A stretch of DNA of 64,000 bases from Paenibacillus sp. FSL R7-0345 (GTDB taxonomy: Bacteria > Bacillota > Bacilli > Paenibacillales > Paenibacillaceae). Within the stretch, counting starts at the first letter, position 1. The number at the start of each line of letters is the position of its first letter. Shown one piece after another: positions 17,807 through 26,004 of the stretch. Location: NCBI RefSeq assembly GCF_038595055.1, contig NZ_CP152002.1, positions 4,570,501-4,634,500 on the forward strand, given 5' to 3'. The position numbers and the translations under genes are program-made. The notes below the pieces were generated by a model. It saw only the letters and a program-made list of their open reading frames with translations, was not told where the DNA came from and searched no databases.

Positions 17807-18462
17807 GGCACTTCCTCCTTCTTCCCGGAAGAACCACTCCGGTGCTCCAGCTTGCTGTATTCCTCATGCACTACGTAATGATCGATATTTTTCTGATACA
17901 GGAACATTTCCACTTCCAGCGGTGTCGGCTCCTCATTCCATTTTTTCTTGAACAAATGATTAAAAAAAACGACCATCCCAAACCCGATTCCCAGCGAATA
18001 AGCTACCTGAAAAACATAAGGATGCTCATCGCGCCGCCCGGTCAGCATCTCCACGATCCGTACATGCACCTCCTGCATGCTGACATCGGCATGAAAATTC
18101 ATAATCGTCAGCGCCGAGCCGAAAAACAGCAGCAGCCAGACCAGCACAAACAAGGCAATGGACGGCTTGCGCGCCTCAAGCGGGCCTTTAATCTGGACAA
18201 TCGTCCGGCCCTCGCCGATCGGCTGGATGTCGGCACCGGGCACCAGCTCATGGATCCGCGGGATAATGGTCAGCAGATCGATCAGAATCAGATTTCCGTC
18301 ACTTTGCTCCGGCTGGAACAGCAGAATTGAGTCCAGTTGCTCTCTGAGCTCAGGAACGGCTATCAGATAGGCCACATCACGCAGCATAACCCCCCGGCCT
18401 TTGGGTACCGTAACCCGGTTCTTCAGCTGTATGTAAATTGCGGGTGCCGGCTTATCGTTCAT
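17803..18462 (-). CDS. spoVAA: Stage V sporulation protein AA
   Basis: A protein of about 219 residues: a soluble N-terminal half with IYIQLKNRVTVPKGRGVMLRDVA, then two transmembrane helices (ALFVLVWLLLFFGSALTIMNF and VAYSLGIGFGMVVFF), the last followed by NHLFKKKWNEEPTPLEVEM. These features match SpoVAA of the dipicolinate channel. The ATG at 18462 is nine bases after GGAGG; another ATG two codons upstream lies too close to it. First gene of spoVAA-spoVAB-spoVAF, with a forespore-type promoter directly upstream. Confidence 0.88.
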   Translation of the reverse strand: MNDKPAPAIYIQLKNRVTVPKGRGVMLRDVAYLIAVPELREQLDSILLFQPEQSDGNLILIDLLTIIPRIHELVPGADIQPIGEGRTIVQIKGPLEARKPSIALFVLVWLLLFFGSALTIMNFHADVSMQEVHVRIVEMLTGRRDEHPYVFQVAYSLGIGFGMVVFFNHLFKKKWNEEPTPLEVEMFLYQKNIDHYVVHEEYSKLEHRSGSSGKKEEVP

Positions 18463-18501
18463 CTTCATGCACCTCCTCAAAGGATGACAGCAGAATAACG
18501 G

Positions 18502-18531
18502 TAGTATGGGAGAAACGCCTTATTTTTACTC
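18502..18531 (-). promoter_or_regulatory. Sigma-G/F-type promoter of spoVAA
   Basis: On the minus strand GAGTA, exactly 18 bases, then CATACTA. The known sigma-G consensus is GHATR-N18-CATNNTA, so only one position differs. It ends 39 bp before the spoVAA start and would let the operon be expressed in the forespore without read-through from sigF. Confidence 0.6.
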
Positions 18532-18777
18532 TAAGGGAGCAGATTTCATCTTGAGGGGAAGCCCAAAAAACCGCTCTTTGAAACAGGGCGGCCAAGGCCA
18601 ACCCGTGAACAGCGTGATTGTAGCGATCGATGGCAGCGAGATCGGCAGATAGATATTGAACAGGGTGCGGAAATGGCCGGCCCCGTCAATCAGCGCCGCT
18701 TCCTCCAGCTCTTTTGGAATGCCGCGGAAGAAGTTCAGCATCGGAATGATCAGGAAGGTGTCGACCGCCCCCGGCAG
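18526..18777 (-). pseudogene. Fragment of a carbohydrate ABC permease (LplC/YtcP type)
   Basis: About 60 residues of a type-I sugar permease survive: LPGAV..., IPMLNFFRGIPKELEEAALI and DGAGHFRTLFNIYLPISLPS, the family's EAA loop. The match stops after ATITLFT and the frame then runs into unrelated sequence; upstream of LPGAV nothing matches. Both ends of the roughly 290-residue gene are missing. It lies beyond the terminator of the sugar-binding lipoprotein gene, right against the spoVAA promoter, so it is a relic of the transporter that once went with that lipoprotein. Confidence 0.8.
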
Positions 18778-18812
18778 CTGCAGCCTGACTGTACACCCGG
18801 ATTGTTCATCAT

Positions 18813-18873
18813 AAAAAAGACAGGACCGTCTTCCGCAAGCGTAAATGTCCCGCCGCAGAAAACAGTCCTGTAT
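18813..18873 (-). terminator. Terminator after the sugar-binding lipoprotein gene
   Basis: On the minus strand ACAGGAC pairs with GTCCTGT, extended by TTTTCTGC/GCGGAAGA, followed by CTTTTTTA. It is 25 bp after the lipoprotein stop. Confidence 0.75.
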
Positions 18874-18897
18874 TCATCCCGAGCTTCTGCCCAGCGC

Positions 18898-20589
18898 TTA
18901 TTTTATGCTGTCATACCACTCATTGACTTCACTTGTAATTTGCTCGCCGCCGCCTGATTTCCAGGTTTCGACGAAGTTGTCGAACGCATCAATCGGCTGT
19001 TTGCCGTAGATGATTTCGTTAAACGTCTGGTTCTCGATTTTGTTCAGGTAATCCAGCTTGGATTTCATGGTTTCAGTAGTCGGACCTGTGAACATGTTCT
19101 TGAATGATTTATCTTCCTGCTGCAGCAGCACTTTGGCAGCCGCAGGCGTACCTTCACCATAGTTAACCGCTACATCCTTCTCCAGTCTGGTAGCAGGCTC
19201 AGCGCCTTCTGCCAGGTTCAGCAGGGATTTCATCTGGGCATCCGGAATACGTGCGCCGTCACGGACGAGCAGGTAACGGATACTGTTGACAAAACCGCCT
19301 GAGATCTGATCATTGGCTACCATTTTACCGCTCGCATCCAGCTCATAGTCATAGCCTGCGAACATACCGTTGTCCAGCTCACCGCCCGGCTGCGGGTTAG
19401 CGTAGTTATCATAGAGATAATTCTGGTAAGTGAAGAAAGCCTCCGGATTCTTCATCTTGGTGCTGATCAGGGTAACCCCGTTGGTGAACTGAGTGCCGTG
19501 ACGCATTACTGTACCATCTGGTCCGGCCGGAATGTTGATTGGAGCCCAGACTGCATCCGGAGCCTTCTTCAAAGTATCCTGCAGCGGCCAGCCGCTCATC
19601 CAGTATGGTCCAGGGATAATGCCTGCTGTGCCGGCAACGGCCGGTTCAGCAGTCTTGTTCTCATCCCAAAGCGCGGCTTCCTGCGGAATGTAACCCTTGC
19701 CGAGCCAGCTCTTCAGCTTTTCAAGCCCCTGCTTCATGCCTGCATTGATGGAGCCGTATTCCAGCTTGCCGTCAGCGCCCGCATTCCACTGCTGCGGAAG
19801 GGTTCCATAAGCGCCGAAGATCCAGGAAGGATCGCCCATCCAGGTGTTCATCGTTGTTTTGAAGCCGATGCTGAGCGGTACTACTTTATCCGGAGCAACT
19901 CCGTCCGGGTTCCGGTTCTTGAATGCATCCATAACCGTCTCCAGCTCGTCGATGGTCGCTGGCGCCTTCAGGTTCAGCTTGTCCAGCCAGTCCTGGCGGA
20001 TCCAGAGAATGTAGTCATGGTTATAGGCATAATCGAGTACCGGAATCCCCATCTTTTTGCCGTCACGGCTGTACTGGTTCCAGACATTAGGGTCCTGGGC
20101 CATTGCTACTTTCCAGGTGTCGGAGGCATATTGATCAAACAGTGTGCCTACCTCGCGGTACATTCCGGAATCAATCAGATCCTGGGCGATGGTAGCGTCG
20201 CCGGTACCGATAGTTACAACATCAGGCATTTCCTGTCCGGAGGACATGGCCAGACGCAGCTTGGTACCAAACGCGCCGTTCGTATCCGTAATGGACCAGA
20301 GCGATTTGATGTTGATCCCGAATTTTTCCTTGGCCCATTTGGTAGCCACATTGTTTTCGATGGTCTCCCCGTTCTTGAACTTCAGCTCCGGGTCAACACC
20401 CCATACCGTCGTGATTGTAACTTCGGGATCGTATTTATCCTTGTAGGCGTTTTCAGTTGTTGCCGGTGTATTTGCGGCATTGCCGGAAGCGTTATTTCCC
20501 CCGGCATTATTGTTTCCGGAGCAGCCTGCAATACCTCCTGCCAGTATAACGCTCATGCCTAGAAGCGGCAGCAATTTTTTTCTCTTCAT
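18898..20589 (-). CDS. Extracellular sugar-binding lipoprotein (LplA-type)
   Basis: A 563-residue lipoprotein. A signal peptide (KRKK, hydrophobic core) ends in the lipobox AGGIAGC, followed by an Asn/Gly/Ser linker and a family-1 solute-binding fold of the large Paenibacillus type (VTITTVWGVDPELKF, SGQEMPDVVTIG, WMGDPSWIFGAYG). It should sit on the outer face of the membrane and bind an oligosaccharide or uronide; the ligand cannot be read. Start ATG follows AAGGGGGAA; a 33-codon upstream extension is not supported. Regulator and kinase genes lie upstream on the same strand, but no intact permease genes are nearby. Confidence 0.88.
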   Translation of the reverse strand: MKRKKLLPLLGMSVILAGGIAGCSGNNNAGGNNASGNAANTPATTENAYKDKYDPEVTITTVWGVDPELKFKNGETIENNVATKWAKEKFGINIKSLWSITDTNGAFGTKLRLAMSSGQEMPDVVTIGTGDATIAQDLIDSGMYREVGTLFDQYASDTWKVAMAQDPNVWNQYSRDGKKMGIPVLDYAYNHDYILWIRQDWLDKLNLKAPATIDELETVMDAFKNRNPDGVAPDKVVPLSIGFKTTMNTWMGDPSWIFGAYGTLPQQWNAGADGKLEYGSINAGMKQGLEKLKSWLGKGYIPQEAALWDENKTAEPAVAGTAGIIPGPYWMSGWPLQDTLKKAPDAVWAPINIPAGPDGTVMRHGTQFTNGVTLISTKMKNPEAFFTYQNYLYDNYANPQPGGELDNGMFAGYDYELDASGKMVANDQISGGFVNSIRYLLVRDGARIPDAQMKSLLNLAEGAEPATRLEKDVAVNYGEGTPAAAKVLLQQEDKSFKNMFTGPTTETMKSKLDYLNKIENQTFNEIIYGKQPIDAFDNFVETWKSGGGEQITSEVNEWYDSIK

Positions 20590-20700
20590 GCTTCTGTCTT
20601 CCCCCTTGAGTTCCTTAAGTATTGGTGATGTCTTCATTATAAGGAACGGGCCGGACGCGAATACGTCATTAAAACAAGGTTTCGGCACCTATGCCAACCT

Positions 20701-22341
20701 CTATCTGTCACGGAATTCATTTGGTGTCATACCGTAGTGCTTTTTGAACATTTTGCTGAAATACTGCGGATTCTGATAGCCCAGCTCCGTTGTAATCTCA
20801 TAAATTTTCTTGTTGGTGTTCTTCAGCAGGTAGAGCGCACGCTCCATCCGCATCCGGATGATATAGTCGCCCAGCCCCTCGCCCGTCTCGGCCTTATAAA
20901 TCTTGGAGAGATAGACGGGATGAAGAAAGACATGATCGGCAATCGTCTTGACTGAAAGATCATGGCCGGTATTGCTGCCGACCAGCTCATGCACCTGCTT
21001 GATAATGTAGCTTTTGGTATACTGGTCACTCTCCGACAGCTCATTCTGCAGCCTGGCGAGCATGTCGAGCGCCCAGTCCTGCAGCTTGTCCAGGGAGACA
21101 ATGTTACTCTGGGTGAGCAGCGGATCAAGCGCATACTGGTCAATCTGCGATATGAACTGGCCGCCCTTGTGGGCGATGTACATAAAAGCATTGGTAACCG
21201 AAAGGAATACTTCGTACAGATGCTCACGCGAATACCGGGTCTTTCCGAGCTCCCTGAACACATCCGTAATCTTCTCGCGGGCCGAATCCCACTGCTTCGA
21301 CTCCAGCAGGTGGATCAGCGTCGACGGACGGTACAGGCTCTCCAGTGCTTTGCTGGCCGCCTGCTCCTGAATCTGGCTTTCTTCCAGATACAGCACGGAG
21401 CCGGCTTCATTATGTGCAGTCAGGAACATGGAGCTGAGTCCGCTGCGGTAGGCGGCTGGCAAGCCGTCCGGGAAACTGAACCATCCGGTAATAATGAGTG
21501 AGATGTCTCCCTTGAGATAGTTACTCACGCTGTCGCGGAAGCTGCTGATCAGACCTTTTAGCATCTGCTGGCGGAGCCGTTCATACTCATCTGACTGCTC
21601 CATTAGCTGCTGTGTCTGCGCATTCGGTTCCACCAGCAGAATCAGGCAGTCATGCGGCGCTTTGCAGAACCAGACGTGGAAGCTTTCCTTGAACAGCTCC
21701 TCCGCGATATTGCCGATCGCATACTCCATCAGCGGGATGGAGTGATGATCCATTGCGGTATAATGGTTACCGAGCTGGATCAGCAGCATTGCTGCCTGTG
21801 TCTCTGTGTCAAAAGCAATTTCATATTCCTGCAGCTTCGCAGCAAACGCACGCCCGGACATGACCCGGCCCAGCAGCAGATCGTGCATCAGACTGGCGCG
21901 CAGCACACTGTAGCTTGCTTTGCGGTTATACATCAGCATCTGGTATCTGTCATGCAACTCCCATTCATCCCGCAGCGATTCAATGGCCCCGGTTACACTC
22001 TCGATGAACTCATCGTCGTTGACCGGCTTTAGGATGTAATCAAACGCCTGCAGCTGAATCGCCTTCCGGGCATAGGAGAAATCGGAGTATCCGGTCAGCA
22101 GAATGCTGCGCAGGTTCGGCCAGCGCTCGCTGGCCGTTTCAATCAGCTGCAGCCCGCTCATGCCCGGCATCGAAATATCCGTTACGAGGATATCAATCTC
22201 CTGCTGCTCCAGAATCTCCAGCGCCTCGGCGCCTGAAGCCGCCTGATGTACCTTCGTAACCCCAAGCTCCTCCCAAGGTATCGTCAATGCCAGACTCTCC
22301 GTTACATAGGATTCGTCGTCAACCAGCAATATTTCAATCAT
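20701..22341 (-). CDS. YesN-type response regulator (receiver + AraC HTH)
   Basis: A 546-residue regulator. Residues 1-120 form a receiver (LLVDDES, phospho-acceptor Asp about 55 in DILVTDISMPG, SILLTGYSDF, ILKPV), followed by a ~320-residue middle region and a C-terminal AraC-type pair of HTH motifs (DHVFLHPVYLSKIYKAETGE and GYQNPQYFSKMFKKHYGMTP). The start MIEILLVDD follows GGAGGGG and overlaps the kinase stop as ATGA. It is predicted to activate the lipoprotein gene just downstream and, formerly, its permease genes, in response to the neighbouring kinase. Confidence 0.93.
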   Translation of the reverse strand: MIEILLVDDESYVTESLALTIPWEELGVTKVHQAASGAEALEILEQQEIDILVTDISMPGMSGLQLIETASERWPNLRSILLTGYSDFSYARKAIQLQAFDYILKPVNDDEFIESVTGAIESLRDEWELHDRYQMLMYNRKASYSVLRASLMHDLLLGRVMSGRAFAAKLQEYEIAFDTETQAAMLLIQLGNHYTAMDHHSIPLMEYAIGNIAEELFKESFHVWFCKAPHDCLILLVEPNAQTQQLMEQSDEYERLRQQMLKGLISSFRDSVSNYLKGDISLIITGWFSFPDGLPAAYRSGLSSMFLTAHNEAGSVLYLEESQIQEQAASKALESLYRPSTLIHLLESKQWDSAREKITDVFRELGKTRYSREHLYEVFLSVTNAFMYIAHKGGQFISQIDQYALDPLLTQSNIVSLDKLQDWALDMLARLQNELSESDQYTKSYIIKQVHELVGSNTGHDLSVKTIADHVFLHPVYLSKIYKAETGEGLGDYIIRMRMERALYLLKNTNKKIYEITTELGYQNPQYFSKMFKKHYGMTPNEFRDR

Positions 22342-24107
22342 GATGTCCCCTCCACTGATTCTTCTCTGTTGTCTGCAGCGCTCCCCGGAAGCTGCCACTG
22401 CAGTCTGGCCTGCAGCCCGCCAAGCGGCGAAGGCGCGAAAGTCAGGCCCGCTTCTTCGCCGTAGCGCAGGCGCATCCGCTGATGCACGTTCCATACGCCG
22501 CAGCCCATCTCTTCATCCATTGCGTGGACCAGCTTCTGCTCAAGCTCCGCCATTTGCTCCGGCAGCATGCCTTGACCGTCATCCTCAACGGTAAGGATCA
22601 TTGTCCTGCCGCTGCAGGAGCCCGTGATCCGCACAATTCCTGCCGCTGCCAGCGGCTCGATCCCGTGCAGCACCGCATTCTCCACCAGCGGCTGCAGCAC
22701 CAGCGGAGGAATCTCCAGCCGGTGCATCTGGCTCGGAATGCTGATGGTATACTGCAGCCGGCTCATCCGCATGTTCTGGATCTCCAGATAGTGCGTCACG
22801 AACTCCACCTCCTCAGACAGGGAGACAAGGTCCCTTTCCTGACGGGTGGTATATCTGTAGTAACGGGACAGGTTATGCGCCATCCCGACGACCGCAGCCT
22901 GGTTGCCCAGCTTGGCCATACTCGTTATAAAAGAGAAGCAGTTATAGAAGAAATGCGGATTAATCTGGGACTGCAGCTGCTTCAGCCGGGCTTCGCGGAC
23001 ATGGATTTTTTCCATCAGCACATTCTCAATCAGCTCCTGAATCTGCTCCACCATGGTGTTGAAGCGGCCGGACAGAAAACTGAATTCATTTTTCCCCTTG
23101 ATCCCGATCCGTACGGAATAATCCCCCTGCTTCAGCCGCTGAAAGCCGCCGACCAGCTGCCGCACCGGAACCTGCACCTGCACATACAGAATGTAGGCAA
23201 CCACAAAGCTCATCAGCAGCAGTGCGCCCATCGAGATGTAGAACAGCTGGTTCGACTTGTAAATCGGCTGCAAAATATCCGACAACGGCATGTAGTCAAT
23301 AAGATACCAGCCCATTTTATCGGAATAGACGATATTCACACTGTAGGATTGCCCGTCCATCTGTAGCGTCCGGTTCTCGCTGCCCTTCAGCTGCTCCTGC
23401 TCAAGCCGTTCAACCAGTTTCCCGGCAAGCAGCTTGTCGGCACTGCGGTTAAAAATCAGCCCGGCCCCCTGCTTGTAATAGAAGGGATCTCTTCTGCCGT
23501 CGCTTTTGAACTGATCGAGCATGTCCTCTATATTCTGGCTGTCAAATTCCACCTTCATAATGGTCGTTGCCTGCTGCGGCGAGAATTCGGACAGATAGGG
23601 AGTGAACGAATACCAAGAAAATAAAAAACGCTCTTCAAACTGGTCTTCCAGCCGTTCTACATGCCAGCCTGATTTCACCTTCTGTACCAGCTCCGCATCC
23701 TCATAGGGTCTGGCGTCGTTTTCAGTGACTACCCGGTGTATAGCCGGCGAATAAAGGGACAGCTTGCTTTTCCAGTTGGATGAGCTCTCTTGAATGCTGA
23801 GTTTAGTCTGTATACGTTTGACGAGGTTAATCCCGTCCAGATTCAGATAATCGGCTGAGATCGCGGAGTCCTTAAGGCTGAGAATATCCGGATCATGAAT
23901 CAGCAGAATCGGCCATGAGGACAACAGCTCCATATTCGTCTCCACCTGGTTCTGGAAAAAGCTCAGCTGGTTGCTGTTTGAGGTATTCAGCTCACTGCGC
24001 AGCACATCGGTCGTTGTTTTGTTAGAGTAGAAATACAGGAACGTTATCGGAATGAGCATGATGACCATGATACTCATAATTTTGCTGAACAGGTTATATC
24101 TATACAT
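22338..24107 (-). CDS. YesM-type sensor histidine kinase
   Basis: A 589-residue membrane kinase: TM1 at ~10-27, an extracellular sensor of about 260 residues, TM2 at ~290-312, HAMP, the His_kinase domain with LQSQINPHFFYNCFSF, and a C-terminal ATPase domain (PPLVLQPLVENAVLHGI, DDGQGM, GCGVWNVHQRM). This class pairs with YesN regulators and senses carbohydrates. The ATG follows CGGAGAGTGAG. Stop overlaps the regulator start, so the two are coupled. Ligand unknown. Confidence 0.93.
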   Translation of the reverse strand: MYRYNLFSKIMSIMVIMLIPITFLYFYSNKTTTDVLRSELNTSNSNQLSFFQNQVETNMELLSSWPILLIHDPDILSLKDSAISADYLNLDGINLVKRIQTKLSIQESSSNWKSKLSLYSPAIHRVVTENDARPYEDAELVQKVKSGWHVERLEDQFEERFLFSWYSFTPYLSEFSPQQATTIMKVEFDSQNIEDMLDQFKSDGRRDPFYYKQGAGLIFNRSADKLLAGKLVERLEQEQLKGSENRTLQMDGQSYSVNIVYSDKMGWYLIDYMPLSDILQPIYKSNQLFYISMGALLLMSFVVAYILYVQVQVPVRQLVGGFQRLKQGDYSVRIGIKGKNEFSFLSGRFNTMVEQIQELIENVLMEKIHVREARLKQLQSQINPHFFYNCFSFITSMAKLGNQAAVVGMAHNLSRYYRYTTRQERDLVSLSEEVEFVTHYLEIQNMRMSRLQYTISIPSQMHRLEIPPLVLQPLVENAVLHGIEPLAAAGIVRITGSCSGRTMILTVEDDGQGMLPEQMAELEQKLVHAMDEEMGCGVWNVHQRMRLRYGEEAGLTFAPSPLGGLQARLQWQLPGSAADNREESVEGTS

Positions 24108-24348
24108 GGGCTCACTCTCCGTAATGGTTGCAGCTCGTATTGTATACAGAATGCCTGGCTGGCACAGGTAAATCCTTCACGACGGGGCGTTTGAGGCAGT
24201 TTGAATTTTAAGCAAAACGATGAGCAGGCAGACCCTGAACGCCTGTCGAAGCACGGTCAAAGCCTGCCCTGAGTTACAGCTCAATCCATTTGGCGCGGCC
24301 GGTGTCTATTTAGTAACGAAAAAATAGCCGCACACTTTTCCTCTACCA

Positions 24349-24364
24349 TTGTAAACGCTTTATA
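24349..24364. promoter_or_regulatory. Possible CcpA (cre) site upstream of the kinase-regulator-lipoprotein genes
   Basis: TTGTAAACGCTTTATA differs from the cre consensus WTGNAANCGNWNNCAW at two positions. It lies about 240 bp upstream of the kinase start, inside a 350-bp spacer (24108-24460) without a gene. Catabolite control of a sugar-sensing system would be normal; binding is inferred. Confidence 0.45.
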
Positions 24365-24460
24365 TCTTTTGGCATACAGCATTCATGCAATATTTCTGCA
24401 GCCTGTTTATTCTTTTTGCAGCATCCCCTATAACTTATCATAAAAAGTCAGCTTTGTTGT

Positions 24461-24517
24461 AAAAAAAGAGGATGCCTTCTCAGCCCGTTACGGCTGCATG
24501 AAGGCATCCTCTTTTTT
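24461..24517. terminator. Strong terminator, both directions
   Basis: AAAAAAAGAGGATGCCTTC pairs with GAAGGCATCCTCTTTTTT around CAGCCCGTTACGGCTG. It closes the EamA transporter gene on the minus strand. Confidence 0.9.
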
Positions 24518-24554
24518 CAAAAGCCCTGGGGTCGCTCCCCTCAGGCTTATCTAT

Positions 24555-25523
24555 TTAAGCGGCCTGCTTCACTTCCGCCAGCTGCTGCTTGTTCTGCTGG
24601 CTGGAAATATAGAACAGCGCCGTCCAGATCAGGGCAAATCCGACAACCTGAGACATTGTTACCAGCTGATGATAGACAATCCAGTTGATCAGAATCCCGG
24701 TCATCGGGAAGCTGAGCTCTGCCAGTGTGGCAAAAGAAGCTTTGGTCGTATTCAAACCTTTGTAATAGAGCAGCATACTGAGCAGTCCCGGCAGCAGCGC
24801 CTGCAGCAGCAGGTTGATGGCCACGAGGGAAGTCTCTCCGATTCCGCCGTTCAACTGCCATGGGGCACCTTCCAGTGTGGTGACCGCAAACAGCAGCGGC
24901 AGTGCCAGAATGAACCGCAGGGAGGTTACTGTTTCATAGCTCATTGAGCCAAGCAGATACCGGCCCATAACGGTGGACCCGCCCCATAGGGCAGCAGCGC
25001 CCATTGCCATCAGGCTGCCTACGCTGATGAAGTTATTTACATGACCAAAAGGAACCGTCCAGCCAAAAGTGAGCAGATAAGTACCGGCCAGCGCCAGCAC
25101 AATCAGCACGCCGAAGTTACGCGGCAGCCGTTCTTTCAGAATAACAGCCGCCAGCCCGATAGCAAACACCGGCTGGAGCTTCTGCAGCAGCAATACAGCA
25201 TTCAGATCACCGCTGGACAAAGCCTTGGTGAACAGGATCGTGGCCACGGCGGAACCGCCCCAGGAAACCACCAGCAAGGCTCCTGCCTGACGGAGCCGGA
25301 TACCCTTTAATTCAGCACGGTGGCGCCAGAGTACAGGTGCTGCTGCGAGAAACAGCACTACATGCTCCAGCAGAACGATCTGCGAGGAGGTCAATGATTT
25401 CAGCAAAATAATCCGGAACAGCGGATCAACGCCCCAAAGCGCTGCCCCCAGTACAACCAGCCAAAAACCGCTGCGCATTGGTGCTATGCGCATACCTGAT
25501 GATGAAGCCGATACATTACTCAT
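24555..25523 (-). CDS. EamA/DMT-family transporter under an FMN riboswitch (candidate flavin transporter)
   Basis: A 322-residue membrane protein with about ten helices in two EamA repeats (GAALWGVDPLFRIILLK and GAAALWGGSTVMGRYLLG are equivalent positions). The DMT superfamily contains many exporters and importers, including the known riboflavin carrier RibN. What points to a flavin or precursor is the leader: an FMN riboswitch (25654-25796) and its terminator (25565-25607) stand between a clear promoter (25890-25918) and the ATG, which follows AGGAGAATGAGTT. The gene is single and far from the rib operon. Import of riboflavin is the simplest inference; direction and substrate are unproven. 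Confidence 0.8.
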   Translation of the reverse strand: MSNVSASSSGMRIAPMRSGFWLVVLGAALWGVDPLFRIILLKSLTSSQIVLLEHVVLFLAAAPVLWRHRAELKGIRLRQAGALLVVSWGGSAVATILFTKALSSGDLNAVLLLQKLQPVFAIGLAAVILKERLPRNFGVLIVLALAGTYLLTFGWTVPFGHVNNFISVGSLMAMGAAALWGGSTVMGRYLLGSMSYETVTSLRFILALPLLFAVTTLEGAPWQLNGGIGETSLVAINLLLQALLPGLLSMLLYYKGLNTTKASFATLAELSFPMTGILINWIVYHQLVTMSQVVGFALIWTALFYISSQQNKQQLAEVKQAA

Positions 25524-25564
25524 AACTCATTCTCCTTGTCGATACAAACCCTCGATAAGAGACC

Positions 25565-25607
25565 AAAAAGCCCCCGATCCGCCCTGCAAAGGGCAATTAT
25601 CGGGGGC
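25565..25607 (-). terminator. Riboswitch-controlled terminator ahead of the EamA gene
   Basis: On the minus strand GCCCCCGAT pairs with ATCGGGGGC enclosing an inner GCCCT/AGGGC hairpin, followed by TTTTTGG. It lies between the FMN aptamer and the ribosome site. Confidence 0.88.
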
Positions 25608-25653
25608 ATTGCGAATAAAAGCCAGCAGGAATACACCTGTGTCCTTATTCTTT

Positions 25654-25796
25654 GATCCTCTCCCATCCGGACTTTACCGTCGGCTCTGGATTGTCACCAG
25701 ATCAGTCAATTCCGCCTAACAGCAGAGATTGAGTCGCGGGCTTAGTTCGCTTTGAACATCACCGCCGGTCAGGAATTTCACCTTACCCCGAGAATC
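25654..25796 (-). promoter_or_regulatory. Second FMN riboswitch
   Basis: RFN blocks on the minus strand: P1 arms GATTCTC and GAGGATC, GGGGTAAGGTGAAATTCC, GACCGGCGGTGATG, AAGCCCGCGAC, GAATTGACTGATCTGGTG and CGACGGTAAAGTCCGGATGG. It is shorter than the rib-operon copy but complete. It regulates the EamA transporter through the terminator downstream. Confidence 0.95.
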
Positions 25797-25889
25797 TTGT
25801 ATTCCGTTATTATTTTCACAATCTCAGAATAACTCTGTTCTTCCGTTTCGTCCAGTGTTTTTATGAAAATTGTTTGTTTTATTTCATGT

Positions 25890-25918
25890 AGCATAGCAAA
25901 GCCTGTTCAAAATTTCAA
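25890..25918 (-). promoter_or_regulatory. Sigma-A promoter of the riboswitch-EamA transcript
   Basis: On the minus strand TTGAAA, 17 bases, TATGCT. Transcription would begin near 25883, giving an ~85-base run before the FMN aptamer. Confidence 0.65.
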
Positions 25919-26004
25919 GATATTTGGAAGAAAATACTGATTTATTAAGGTATAATAAAACCATCTTTTTTTTCCATACTCTAGCATATAGAAAGAGGTT
26001 AGCT

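Noticed and set aside
20701..24107. Two-component genes as part of a virulence or antibiotic system
   Set aside because: The YesM/YesN layout with an LplA-type lipoprotein is the standard sugar-sensing arrangement.
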